From Chrysochromulina parva (taxonomy: Eukaryota; Haptophyta; Prymnesiales; Chrysochromulinaceae), in the NCBI GenBank assembly GCA_002887195.1, contig PJAB01001075.1:1-17512 (forward strand): 17,512 bases of DNA, given 5' to 3'. The position numbers and the translations under genes were made by a program. The notes under the pieces are model-generated. The model did no database searches, had not been told where the DNA came from, and saw nothing but the letters and a program-made list of their open reading frames with translations. Shown here piece after piece: positions 1 to 8,177 of this stretch (positions are counted from its first letter, which is position 1; each line of letters starts with the position of its first letter).

Positions 1-218
1 ACGCCCTCTCCTCTCCCCACAGGTGGCCGAGGCCAAATCGCTCGCCGCCGAGCTGCTCACTGCGCTGCATGCAAGTGCTCACCACGACGCCCTCTCCTCT
101 CCCCACAGGTGGCCGAGGCCGAATCGCTCGCCGCCGAGCTGCTCACTGCGCTGCATGCAAGTGCTCACCACGACGCCCTCTCCTCTCCCCACAGGTGGCC
201 GAGGCCAAATCGCTCGCC
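1..218 (+). repeat. 86-bp direct tandem repeat (about 2.5 copies) holding an exon plus its acceptor
   Basis: The unit starts at 1, 87 and 173. Each holds a pyrimidine-rich acceptor ending CCCCACAG, then 48 coding nucleotides (VAEAKSLAAELLTALH), then GCAAGTGCTC, which could be a GC-type donor. If that donor is used the introns are only 38 nt. The copies differ by a few substitutions, such as AAA to GAA, which suggests a recent duplication. Confidence 0.85.
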
Positions 219-1319
219 GATCGACGAACGTCCGAGCTTGCACGCGTCCAGGTGATTGCATGCTGGCACGTGAATGCATGCTGGCACGTGAATGCATGCT
301 GACAGGCGATTGCATGCTGACCGAACGTCCGTGCTTGCACGCGTCCAGGTGCAGCTGACCGCGCTGCAAGACTCGCAGCATAAGAGCTTGCGATCGGTCG
401 AGCACCTCGACGACCAGGTGCGCATGCATGCATGCTGATTGCCCTCCCCATTTGCATGCTGACTACCCCTCTGCGCGCCTCGACGACCAGCTCGCCGATG
501 AGCAGCAGAGGCGCGAGCAGGCGGAGGAGCAGCTCAAGACGGTGCAGGTGACGGCGGAGGCTGACGAACCTGAAAGCCTCCCTCTTGGAGCCTCTGACGA
601 ACCTCTGAGTGCCTCTTGACGAACCTCCTTGTGCCTCTTGACGAACCTCGGAGTGACAAACCTCCTGGTGCCTCTTGACGAACCTCGGAGTGCCTCTTGA
701 CAAACCTCCTGGTGCCTCTTGACGAACCTCGGAGTGCCTCGGGTGGCTTCTCTCTGGTCTGAGTGCCTCCCTCACTGACGAACCTCTGAGTGCCTCCCTC
801 ATCAGGCGACGCTGAGCACGATCGAGAAGAAGCATGCAAGGGAGTTACGCATTGCCTCAGGCGCGAGCCGCCTCAAGACCACGGCGGCAGCGTGCCAGAC
901 GGAGAGGGGCCATCTGAACCCGGAGAAGGCGCTTCAGACCGACTGGTGCGCCGTGCACATGCCGCTGCCCTGTCCGAGCATGCACGTGCTCACTACGGCG
1001 CCCTCGCCTCCCCACAGGTGCGCCGTGCACATGCCGCTGCCCACGCTGCCGCACGGTGGGTGCATCCTTCCCAAGATACCCTAGGGGGATCAGCATGCAA
1101 TCAGCATGCATGCACGGTGGGTGCATCCTTCCCAAGATACCCTAGATACCCTAGGGGGATCAGCATGCAATCAGCATGCATGCACGGTGGATGCATCCTT
1201 CCCAAGATACCCTAGGGGGATGCGAGCGCCGTAATGACCGCAACCCCATTTATGGGCTCGACGAGCGCCGCGCCGAGCGCAAAACAATTATGGACGGCCT
1301 TTATGATATGCCCGGATGA
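1..1319 (+). CDS. Coiled-coil protein, 3' part of a multi-exon gene (5' end outside the window)
   Basis: I do not recognise the family. Proposed exons are 23-70, 109-156, 195-251, 349-417, 491-547, 806-945, 1018-1055 and 1216-1319, and all phases agree. The product is rich in Glu, Gln, Arg, Lys and Ala with heptad-like spacing (for example LADEQQRREQAEEQLKTVQ and ATLSTIEKKHARELR), so a coiled coil is likely. The tail contains NPIYGLDERRAERK and ends LYDMPG before the stop at 1317-1319. The first two exons are 48-nt near-identical copies. They may instead be part of one longer intron whose left end was duplicated. The 946-1017 intron is 72 nt without a stop, so its retention would only add 24 residues. 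A cytoskeletal or flagellar role is possible but rests only on the coiled coil. Exon existence is fairly sure and exact joins less so. Confidence 0.55.
225..348 (+). repeat. Intron 252-348 flanked by a 27-bp copy of the upstream exon end
   Basis: Bases 225-251 (last 27 coding bases of the exon) recur at 322-348 as the last bases of the intron with one mismatch, and both copies end GCGTCCAG. Between them lies a short array of GCATGCTG-containing repeats. The donor is GTGATT. Confidence 0.85.
405..490 (+). repeat. Intron 418-490 with a 13-bp exon-end copy at its 3' end
   Basis: CCTCGACGACCAG occurs at 405-417 (exon end) and again at 478-490 (intron end), so donor and acceptor sit next to the same sequence. 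The intron interior again holds GCATGCTGATTGCC-type repeats. Confidence 0.8.
548..805 (+). repeat. Intron made of repeated CCTCTTGACGAACCTC units
   Basis: This 258-nt intron (GTGACG to CTCATCAG) is almost entirely a degenerate tandem array of CTTGACGAACCTCNNNGTGC-like units of roughly 20 to 40 nt. Its 3' end TGCCTCCCTCATCAG is shared with introns of other genes in the window. A 230-residue minus-strand reading frame across it is a by-product of the repeat. Confidence 0.75.
1050..1220 (+). repeat. Last intron of the coiled-coil gene: multiplied donor and acceptor unit
   Basis: A unit running from GCACGGTGGGTGCATCC through AAGATACCCTAGGGGGAT to AGCATGCAATCAGCATGCAT occurs about two and a half times. 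Each copy carries the same donor-like CACGGTGGGTGC and acceptor-like ACCCTAG. Using the first donor (1056) and the last acceptor (1215) joins the reading frame to the terminal exon. Confidence 0.7.
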
Positions 1320-2229
1320 GCGCCGTGACGAGCGCGCGTGCCCTGGGTTGAGCGATGCGTTTGCCGAGCGACACCCCAGACCGAATCACGGGGCAAGCAG
1401 TCACTCGCTGCGGAGTACCGCTTCCCCGCTTCGCTCCGGATCTGCCGTGCGGAGTACAGCTGTCTCTTCCCCCCGCCACAATGAATCTCATTCGGGTGAT
1501 TCACAGCTGTCTCTTCTCGCCCCCGCCACTATGAATCTCGTTCGGGAGATTCGTTCAGCAGGCCGCCGCAGGCGCAGGCGGCCAGGCGCGGCACGACGAG
1601 CCCGGCACACCTTTCTCTACTACTATCACCGTGGGGTCGCGAGAAAACGCGACAGTGGCCAAACACGCGGTGCTGATTATGCATCGCACGGATATTCGCA
1701 CCCACCGCGACGGATGGGTCGTCGTTGACGCGGGCACTAGCGACACCACACACGACGCCGCTCTTGACCGTACACACACGTTGACTTCACACGGTCGTCT
1801 GTCACCGCATACTGGTATTCGCCACGATGCGGGCGGCTCCGAGGCGGTAACAATTGCATACCGACGATATTACGTTACGTCGTTACTAAGAACGTTACTG
1901 AACGTGTTGAGCCCGCGGCTTCTCGCCCACGTTTCGGCTCGGCCCCCTGTCGGCTGTGGAAAGTCTTCACGACGAGACTGCCGCCGCCTGACGCTCCAGG
2001 CCACACACGCACTCCCAACCACGCACGCCCTTCACCCACCCACAGCACCTTGATGGCCACTGATGAAACCCCGCCGACGTGAGCGCCGTACTGAGCGTCG
2101 CTACTGCGCAAACCACGGCGCAAACCACGCGCTCGTAGCATGCTGCTAAGCTGGGCGGGATTGCGAGCGCCGTACTGGGCGACTCCAGAATTCAGACGCT
2201 CCTCATTTGGAAGCTCAGCTGGGCGAAGC
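1320..2229. other. Convergent intergenic region with a short direct repeat
   Basis: This lies between the 3' ends of two converging genes. I see no convincing coding exon. A direct repeat of about 48 bp sits at 1457-1503 and 1504-1553 (CAGCTGTCTCTTC through ATGAATCTC and TTCGGG). Near 2085-2200 the phrase GAGCGCCGTACTG is repeated in varied forms. Confidence 0.5.
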
Positions 2230-2995
2230 TCAGCTGGGCGACCCCCCGGGCGACTTCTTCTTGGGTGAGCCGCTGCCCATGCGTGGCGGCGACACAGACG
2301 ATTCCGTATTGCTCCACTGGCCCACCCCATCACGACCCCACCCGTGATACGTGGGGCGGCAGTGGATGCCGGTGGCGTTGTCCCACTGGCGGCCCGTCCA
2401 CGCTTGCCCTACGAACGAGCGGGTGGAGTGGTCATCAGCGCAGAGCGGGCGCGGAGCAATCATCGAGGAGAGGACTCTTAGCACACGGCTCTCAGTACAC
2501 GGAGCTGCGCGCGGGCTGGTGACGCGCGGGCTGGTGTGCGCGCGTACAGGTGTTCGAGTTCTTGCTCGACCAGGGCGGAGCCGCGCCCTCGAGTTGCATG
2601 CATTTGTGCTGCCGGTCGTCGTGCCACGTGGTGTACTGGGCGACCACCCAGCCGTCATTTCCGTCGATCTTGGCGCACGCGATGCAAAGGTCCGCATCGA
2701 CGTGCTTCCACATCGGGTAGCCGTTGGTTTCGCGGTTGGGCACCTTGGCGTACACGCCAAGGCACTGCACCTGCGACTTGAGTGTCGCGCAGTTCGATTC
2801 CGGGTTCTCACCCACCAGGCAGATCTTCATGGGGATGTGCTTGGACGAGGTCGCCACCATCTCTGTCGGAAGGTAATCGTACATGGCCTTCAGCTTGGAT
2901 GGCGGCGAGCGCTCGTAGCGGCCATCAGTCTTGTAGTGGTGGTCATCGTACACCAGACCGAGCTTCTGCTGTTCCTTACCCACGATGCTCGACAT
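2230..2995 (-). CDS. Two-exon protein of unknown function, 208 aa
   Basis: Exon 1 is 2995-2548 and exon 2 is 2408-2230, joined across a 139-nt intron (donor GTACGC, acceptor TTCGTAG). The phase-1 join makes a Trp codon and keeps a clean frame to the stop. The protein starts MSSIVGKEQQKLGLVYDDHH and has a stretch reading NGYPMWKHVDADLCIACAK followed by DGNDGWVVAQ. That is the style of a small beta-rich module in which a Gly-Tyr-Pro-x-Trp turn is followed by Asp-Gly-x-Trp. The second exon repeats aromatic turns (AWTGRQWDNATGIHC) and the tail is basic (GSPKKKSPGG). There is no signal peptide or membrane segment. It is divergent from the gene at 3324 with about 330 bp between starts. Function not assigned. 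Confidence 0.65.
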
Positions 2996-3323
2996 GGTCG
3001 ACCGTCACCTCCAGGGAGACAGGCTCGAGAGTCCGGCGCAAGCAAAAGTTGCAAAAAAAGTTTTCGAAATGGTTTCCAAACTTGCTTAAAATATACTCTT
3101 CACACGTACAGTTCACAAGTCTTTGCGGCCAGCACTCGACGTGCGATGATGCGTCAACGATCGTTCCCACGGCGCGCTTATATTGAAACTCGTGCGTTGT
3201 CGTGAGATTTGCGCGAGAAATGAAACCGTCACCACTCTCACTCAGAACTCGAGAACACTCTGCTCGTGTGTTTGTTGCGTGCGGACGGTCCCGCACCACG
3301 CACGCGAGCACTCTCCGAACGCA
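2996..3323. promoter_or_regulatory. Shared upstream region of a divergent gene pair
   Basis: About 330 bp separate the two start codons of the head-to-head genes. Around 3045-3110 the sequence turns AT-rich (GCAAAAAAAGTTTTCG and GCTTAAAATATACTC), in sharp contrast to the GC-rich flanks. This is what a bidirectional promoter would look like, but I identify no defined element with confidence. Confidence 0.4.
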
Positions 3324-4592
3324 ATGGCCGACACCTGGCGCGTGCCAGGCAACTGGATGAAACATGTTGAGATGGTCAACGGGCGTGGCGAGTTCATTTC
3401 CAAGTGGCTCGGCCGAAATGGCTTGGACGAGGCCCCGCCTTCGCAAGTGTCTCGGCACTGGTTTGGCAAGGACCTCGGACTCGAACGGCAAATGGCGCTG
3501 CAGTATGGACGCCGCGAAACCGATCTCAAAGATTGCACGCCTGGGGCTACTCGGCACGCCCCTGACGCGGGCCAGGTCGCCCATTCCGGTGTGGTCGGGG
3601 CGCACCGTCACATCCACGGTGACCCACAGCAGGTGCGCCTTCCTGCCGACCGCGTCCTGTACGGTGACTACGTGGCCCACCCGGTGCCGAGCGAGTGCGG
3701 CCGCTTGCCCACCCAGCTGCCATGTGTAAACGACAGCTTCTACCTTGGGGGTGGCGCTCAAGGGTCGCACGCCCTACCACGCAACCCGTCGAATTCGGAC
3801 TGGCGAAAAGGTGCCGACGCCGACACAGGTTGGATGTTTGGGCCTCGCGGCGGGGCCAAGGCACCCACGTCGCCTCCGCGTCGTGTCGAAGAGCGGCCGG
3901 CCGAGTGGGGGTCGATTAGGAAGCAGCCCGTGCCGGGTGAACTTGGCCTGCGGCTCACGGACATCCACGAGGGCACACTGGCGAGGGCACGAGCAGACCC
4001 GCCCGACCCTGCGCCGGGCAAATTCCGACGCGTGGCCTCGGACGTCACCTTGGATCGGACGCCCTATGCCCAGAGGATCGCTGAGTTCTCTCGCGCTGAA
4101 GCCGCAGCGGCTGCCCTGGGCAGTGGCGCACGAGGCGGCAAGTGGCTGCGGCACATGAACTCGAGCGTCGATAGTATTGTCTTCGGACGTGATCTTGACG
4201 GATCGGACGATCCGATCGAGCTCGTGCGGCGCGGTGAGAGCAGTGGGCCCCCAGCGCCGTCTATGTGCGGCCCGATAGATCGCTCGACAGCTGGCAAGTC
4301 GAGTGAAAACTTTGGCCGCGAAAACTTGAAACAGATCGCCCTCGCCGACTATGAGCTCGCACAACGCGACCACGACCGCGGCCACTGGATCCACAGTCGC
4401 TTCAGCGCCGACTACCGGCACACGCCCACGGACATCCACACGACGTCGTACGACGAGACCAAATTTCGGCAGCAGGATGCCATCGAAAAGTACGGCGAAG
4501 ACGTCATCATGATCGATGGGCGGCCAAAGTATGGTCGCAGGAGGTCAGCGGCGCTCTTGCCGGCGGACCGCGACTTGCTTCCGCTGTACTGA
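3324..4592 (+). CDS. Single-exon hypothetical protein, 422 aa
   Basis: An uninterrupted frame begins MADTWRVPGNWMKHVEMVNG and ends DRDLLPLY. The frame stays open 47 codons further upstream, but those codons look untranslated (mixed, Cys-rich) and 3324 has a reasonable context (CGCAATGG). The protein is hydrophilic, without a signal peptide or membrane segments. Recognisable stretches are SQVSRHWFGKDLGLERQMAL near residues 40-60, VDSIVFGRDLDGSDDP near 285-300, and a C-terminal region with SADYRHTPTDIHTTSYDETK. The short motifs spaced by Pro- and Arg-rich linker recall flagellar microtubule-associated proteins, but I cannot name a family. A 264-codon frame on the opposite strand (2976-3770) is taken as a shadow. 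Confidence 0.6.
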   Translation: MADTWRVPGNWMKHVEMVNGRGEFISKWLGRNGLDEAPPSQVSRHWFGKDLGLERQMALQYGRRETDLKDCTPGATRHAPDAGQVAHSGVVGAHRHIHGDPQQVRLPADRVLYGDYVAHPVPSECGRLPTQLPCVNDSFYLGGGAQGSHALPRNPSNSDWRKGADADTGWMFGPRGGAKAPTSPPRRVEERPAEWGSIRKQPVPGELGLRLTDIHEGTLARARADPPDPAPGKFRRVASDVTLDRTPYAQRIAEFSRAEAAAAALGSGARGGKWLRHMNSSVDSIVFGRDLDGSDDPIELVRRGESSGPPAPSMCGPIDRSTAGKSSENFGRENLKQIALADYELAQRDHDRGHWIHSRFSADYRHTPTDIHTTSYDETKFRQQDAIEKYGEDVIMIDGRPKYGRRRSAALLPADRDLLPLY

Positions 4593-4691
4593 CGCGGTCA
4601 TGTTGATAGCTATACTGTAAAAAGGTAAAGGGAGGAGTATTTAGTAACAGAATATATGAAGCTTCATACTCGCTCAACAAAAACGTGGGCC

Positions 4692-7206
4692 TCACGTCAA
4701 CGGCGGCTCTGCGACAATGGTCGCCGCGCCTCCGCGGACGACATCCGCATCAGCCACCTCCTTGCCCGAGCTCGAGCTCACGGTCATGCCGAGCTCAGCG
4801 CGGGTCGAGCAGCCGCCGCCGAGCCGGCCCATTTCGAGCTGGGCCTTGCTGCACTCGTACAGCCGGTGCGCTACCCGCATCTTTGGGCTCAGATCGGGCG
4901 GCTCCAGCAGCACCGTCTGCGGTGCGGGCGGTTCGAAGCGCTTCGCGGCGGAGGGGGGCAGCTCGGCAGGCGGCGCGGGCGGCTTGAGGCGCCGAGGGCG
5001 CCCAGTTCGGGGATCCAAGGTGGCGGCTTGCTCAAGGATGGCCGAGAGCATCAGAGCCCCTGCAGCACGCCGATGAGGGGTGTCATCAAACGGTAATCAG
5101 AGGCAATCAGAGGGCGCGATCCCCTCACCTGGCACATGAACCACCACGGAAGGGAGAGTCGACGTCGCTGCTTCGAGTCGCTCTACGGGCCTGATGCCGA
5201 GCGCCGTCTCGCCAAGGGCCGCGAGGCTCTCCAGCCCGAAGACGCACGGCGGCTTGAGGTCACGCCCGGTTTCGTCACCCCCCGCCTGCAGCCGCACCGC
5301 GCCCGAGAGCAACACGAACAAGCCGTCGGGGCGCGCACCCTCGTGATAGAAGGCATGGTAACGGTCGCGCCGCTGTAGCCGGCCGAGTCGAGAGAGGCGC
5401 ACCTGAGGAGGGAGGCAATCAGCATGCACTTAGCACGCAATCAGCATGCACTCATCACGCAATCGTCATGCAATCGTCATGCACTCAGCATGCACTCAGC
5501 ATGCACTCAGCATGCAGTCATCATGCCACCCCGATGCATTAGCATGCCGCGTACCAAGGTCTCGTCGGGCAGAAGGTCGAGCGCCTTACAGCCGCGCAGT
5601 GCCCGGGACGCCGCGTCAGCAAGTGGACAAATCCCCATATCGACGCCACGGCTCCCACCTGATGAGGGATGCAATCAACATGCACTCAGCACGCAATCAG
5701 CATGCAATCCCCATATCGACGCCACGGCTCCCACCAGAGACGAAAGCGTCCGCAATGCGCCGCCCGAGCGAAGAAGGTGCACCGAGCTTGCGCGCCAGCA
5801 GAACTGCCTGTAGAGTCGCCTCCTCCTCTCGCTCACTCTCGCTGAGTACCTGATGAGGGAGGCAATGACGGGTGTCCTCATAGGCAATCAGCGGCAATCA
5901 GCGGCAATCGGATGCAATCAGATGCAATCAGATGCAATCAGCTAAGTACCCGCTCCGTCGGGCGGCCGTAGAGCCGCCTACTGGCCATCACGCCGTGCAG
6001 AGGAGTGTCAGATCTCGCGAGATTTAGAGCTGCCTGGACCTCTCGCCGAGATCGGATCTGCGCCAGCCGCGCCTCTGCCACCTCGACCAGATTCGTCAGA
6101 TTCGTCAGATTCGTCAGATTCGTACCCGGCGTCACGTGCCCAAGCACCTCCGCCAGCATCGTCTCGGCCGCATCGAGCTCCGCCCTGCTCAGCCGCCCCT
6201 CTGCAAACGCGACAGCCGCCGCCGCCGCACGCCCCGAAGCCGCCCTCAAAGTGGCTTCGTCGGTTTCGTCAGTTTCATCCACCGATCGCCCCGAGGCCGC
6301 CCTCAAACTGCTGTTCACAGGCACGCTGTTCACAGGCATGCTGTCCACAGTCCCACGCGGCTCCACCGCCAGTGAACGGTGGTTCACAGCCAGTGAACGG
6401 TGGTTCACAGCCACACGCGGCTCGACTGCGGGCGAGCGCTCCGCCAATCGCCAATCGGCGAGTGCTCGCCAATCGACGTCGGTGGCCACTGCATCCACGT
6501 CGGCATCTGCCTCTGCGTCCGCCTCCGCGTCTGCGTCTGCGTCCGCGTCTGCGTCTGCGTCTGCATCCGCGTCCGTGTCGGTCAACGCCTTGCTCGTGGC
6601 CGACGATCTCCTCTCGATCTCGATCTCCTCTGATCTCCTCTCTCGCGGAGCCCCACCCGTATTGCGTGCCACTGCCGCAGTGGCCGAAGCGGGCCGCCGC
6701 GACCCTGAGCCCTCCGCTCGCCGCTGGGCGCCCAACGAGGCCGACCACGGCCGCGCCGCCCCCCCCGAAGCGCGAGCAGGTCGCGCGGCGGCAGACTTGA
6801 CTTGACTTGACTTGACTTGACTTGACTTGACTTGAACTGCGGCGGCGGACGGGGCTGCCGCTGCTGGCGCAGCACGATGCGGTGGCGGCGGAGGCACAAC
6901 CCACGGTGCGGATGCGTTTGCGCCAGGGAACAACACGGATTGTAAGAGGGTGGTCGGACGAATGGCCGGTGCTGACGCGACCCGACTAAGCGCCGCCACA
7001 TCCATTGGCTCAGGTCCGGCATTGCGAGCGTAGAGAGGGCTCTGGCCGGCCGCTTTGCCCCGTGACACGTGTTGCGAGTGCACAAAGAGCCGACGAGCTG
7101 CGATGAGTGCGGCGGCGGACGGATGTGCACCAGGATCTGGCTTCCACAGGACTCTACCTTCAAAGTGCTCGAAGGTTCTGGTCGCGCGCAGCTTCTCCGT
7201 GTTCAT
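4692..7206 (-). CDS. Cyclic-nucleotide-binding-domain-like protein with low-complexity N-terminal half, about 705 aa
   Basis: Exons on the minus strand are 7206-5950, 5849-5735, 5658-5555, 5402-5129 and 5059-4692, and every phase matches. I chose the start MNTEKLRATRTFEHFEGRVL. The frame is open to 7470, but that stretch has UTR-like codon use. Residues 1-419 are disordered and repetitive: QVKSS units from a CAAGT repeat, an Asp-Ala run near 207-242, two copies of AVNHRSL, and TNL x4 near 360-373. Residues about 475-600 look like a CNB domain: LPDETLVRLSRLGRLQRRDR, then YHEGARPDGLFVLLSGAVRL. The phosphate-binding cassette is degenerate, with FGLES where FGE is usual, so ligand binding is uncertain. 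The tail is Pro/Ala-rich and ends VAEPPLT. It converges with the 3324 gene. Confidence 0.7.
5403..5554 (-). repeat. Intron of CNB-like gene filled with GCATGCTGA-type repeats
   Basis: Between donor GTACGCGG (5554) and acceptor CCTCCTCAG (5403) the 152-nt intron is a degenerate array of units such as TGCATGCTGAG, GCATGACGATT and GTGCTGATTGC, each about 10 to 12 nt. Several are CTGAT or CTGAG, like branch sites. Confidence 0.75.
5630..5734 (-). repeat. 76-nt intron (5734-5659) bounded by a 29-bp direct repeat of exon sequence
   Basis: The 29 bases at 5630-5658 (start of the downstream exon on the minus strand, GTGGGAGCCGTGGCGTCGAT onward) are repeated without mismatch at 5706-5734, where they form the beginning of the intron. 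The donor GTGGGAG therefore equals the first bases after the acceptor CATCAG. Between the copies lies TGCATGCTGATTGCGTGCTG-type sequence ending CATCCCTCATCAG. Confidence 0.9.
5850..5949 (-). repeat. 100-nt intron with CTGATTGC array and 9-bp boundary duplication
   Basis: On the minus strand the intron begins GTACTTAGC and the downstream exon begins GTACTCAGC, a near-identical 9-base boundary repeat. The interior repeats CTGATTGCATCTGATTGC-like units and ends ATTGCCTCCCTCATCAG. Confidence 0.8.
6487..6585 (-). repeat. Hexanucleotide repeat coding for Asp-Ala dipeptides
   Basis: GCGTCT/GCGTCC units on the plus strand translate on the minus strand as an Asp-Ala run with a few Glu, inside the CNB-like protein. 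It is a length-variable acidic stretch. The same bases read on the plus strand give a Ser-Ala run, which is a shadow. Confidence 0.85.
6795..6834 (-). repeat. Pentanucleotide (ACTTG/CAAGT) x8 inside coding sequence
   Basis: Eight exact 5-bp units lie in an exon. Because 5 is not a multiple of 3, three units code QVKSS and the frame survives only at certain copy numbers. Any one- or two-unit slip would shift the frame of the large exon. Confidence 0.9.
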
Positions 7207-8020
7207 GCTTTGTTGCCGATTTGCCGACCGCTCCGGTGGTGGCGTTGTCGCAGACTTGTGCGGCCTGCTGTCGAATGGAGCGATCGACAACAGAGAGCTG
7301 GCCGATTGGGCTGCGCGCGGATTCCCAGGCAATCTTGCGAGTCGTGGCTGCACGTGGGCATCCATCCTTAGCGCCGCAAAAAATCTGCCGCCTTCACGAA
7401 CCGCTTCACATTGGGCCCGGAGCGTGAGCGCGCGTTGTGTTGAACAGCATACGAACCGCCCACAAGCCAAGTCAAGTCTGCTCTACGCTTTTATCGCCGA
7501 TTCTCAGAGTCGGCGCGACCGCGTAAACGCAGGAATCGATGAACCGTAATGGCTCCCGCCCCGCCCCCCCCGCGCCGCTTCGCGCCGCGCGGCGCTAAAT
7601 TTCATAAACGTGACGCCGACGGCTCGCGCCGCGGGTCGGACCTCGCTTCTACCTTATTTGGGTTATTTGATATTTGTGCACCCGGGCTACAGTTTCACAC
7701 ACACATGTCTAGAAGAGACTAGAGAGCGGAGAGGTAGACAATACCTCTCTCGTCGAGTCTGCACGGCGGGAGGTCCCTAAGTTCGTTCCTTCCAACGTAG
7801 CTCCAGTTGCGAGTTGCGCCATTCATGTACCGCTCAGGCCTCAGCTCGTCGCGTGTACTCTTTACAGTTCGTCAGTGTCCGTTTGTATCTCGCTCCTTAA
7901 TTTCGTAAGGAGGTCGTGCTCATTCGTCATTGCCCGCCATTTCTGAGACGTCACGCAGATTGCGCACCTATTGACCTCGTGTCGTAACTCACCTGCCATG
8001 TCCTGTCATGCTGATGTCAT
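7207..8020. other. Intergenic and probable 5' untranslated region; no gene seen
   Basis: The first part (to about 7470) is in frame with the CNB-like gene and is probably its leader. The rest includes GC-rich sequence with an inverted repeat (GCGCCGCTTCGCGCCGCGCGG around 7570-7595) and mixed-composition sequence. A 164-codon plus-strand frame (7055-7549) runs antisense to the CNB-like start and shows no recognisable features. Confidence 0.4.
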
Positions 8021-8122
8021 GAAGGGGCTTCATCGGTCTCGTTAATGAAGGGGCTTCATCGGTCTCGTTGATGAAGGGGCTTCATCGGTCTCGTTAATGA
8101 AGGGCTTCATCGGTCTCGTTGC
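8021..8122 (-). repeat. 26-bp tandem repeat, four copies, each a small hairpin
   Basis: Units begin at 8021, 8047, 8073 and 8099. Each contains ATGAAGGGGCTTCAT or a one-base-shorter form, a 6-bp stem around a 2-3 nt loop, followed by CGGTCTCGTTAAT or CGGTCTCGTTGAT. The array starts about 55 bases beyond the stop of the minus-strand helix-turn-helix gene, so it probably lies in that gene's 3' untranslated region. Confidence 0.85.
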
Positions 8123-8177
8123 AGACGGCCGCCACAGCCACATGAAGTGGCAGCCACATGCAGTGGCAGCCGCATGC

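Noticed and set aside
143..835. 230-codon minus-strand reading frame over the coiled-coil gene
   Set aside because: It consists of Arg/Glu-rich repeats produced by the intron array at 548-805 and runs opposite to phase-consistent exons.
1234..2053. Plus-strand frames after the coiled-coil gene
   Set aside because: The bases to 1319 are better read in another frame as the terminal exon. The rest is repetitive and has no protein-like pattern.
2785..2815. GTTCGATTCC resembling a tRNA T-loop
   Set aside because: It lies within a coding exon and has no matching acceptor stem or anticodon arm nearby.
2976..3770. 264-codon minus-strand frame overlapping the starts of both divergent genes
   Set aside because: It is antisense to a 422-codon frame with better protein-like composition and shows no family motif. 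Its 3' end runs through the AT-rich intergenic region.
6005..6805. 266-codon plus-strand frame with Ser-Ala repeats
   Set aside because: It is the opposite-strand reading of the Asp-Ala and other repeats in the CNB-like exon, whose joins to four further exons are in phase.
7055..7549. 164-codon plus-strand frame
   Set aside because: It is antisense to the start of the CNB-like gene, has no recognisable domain, and has weak codon bias. A small antisense gene cannot be excluded.
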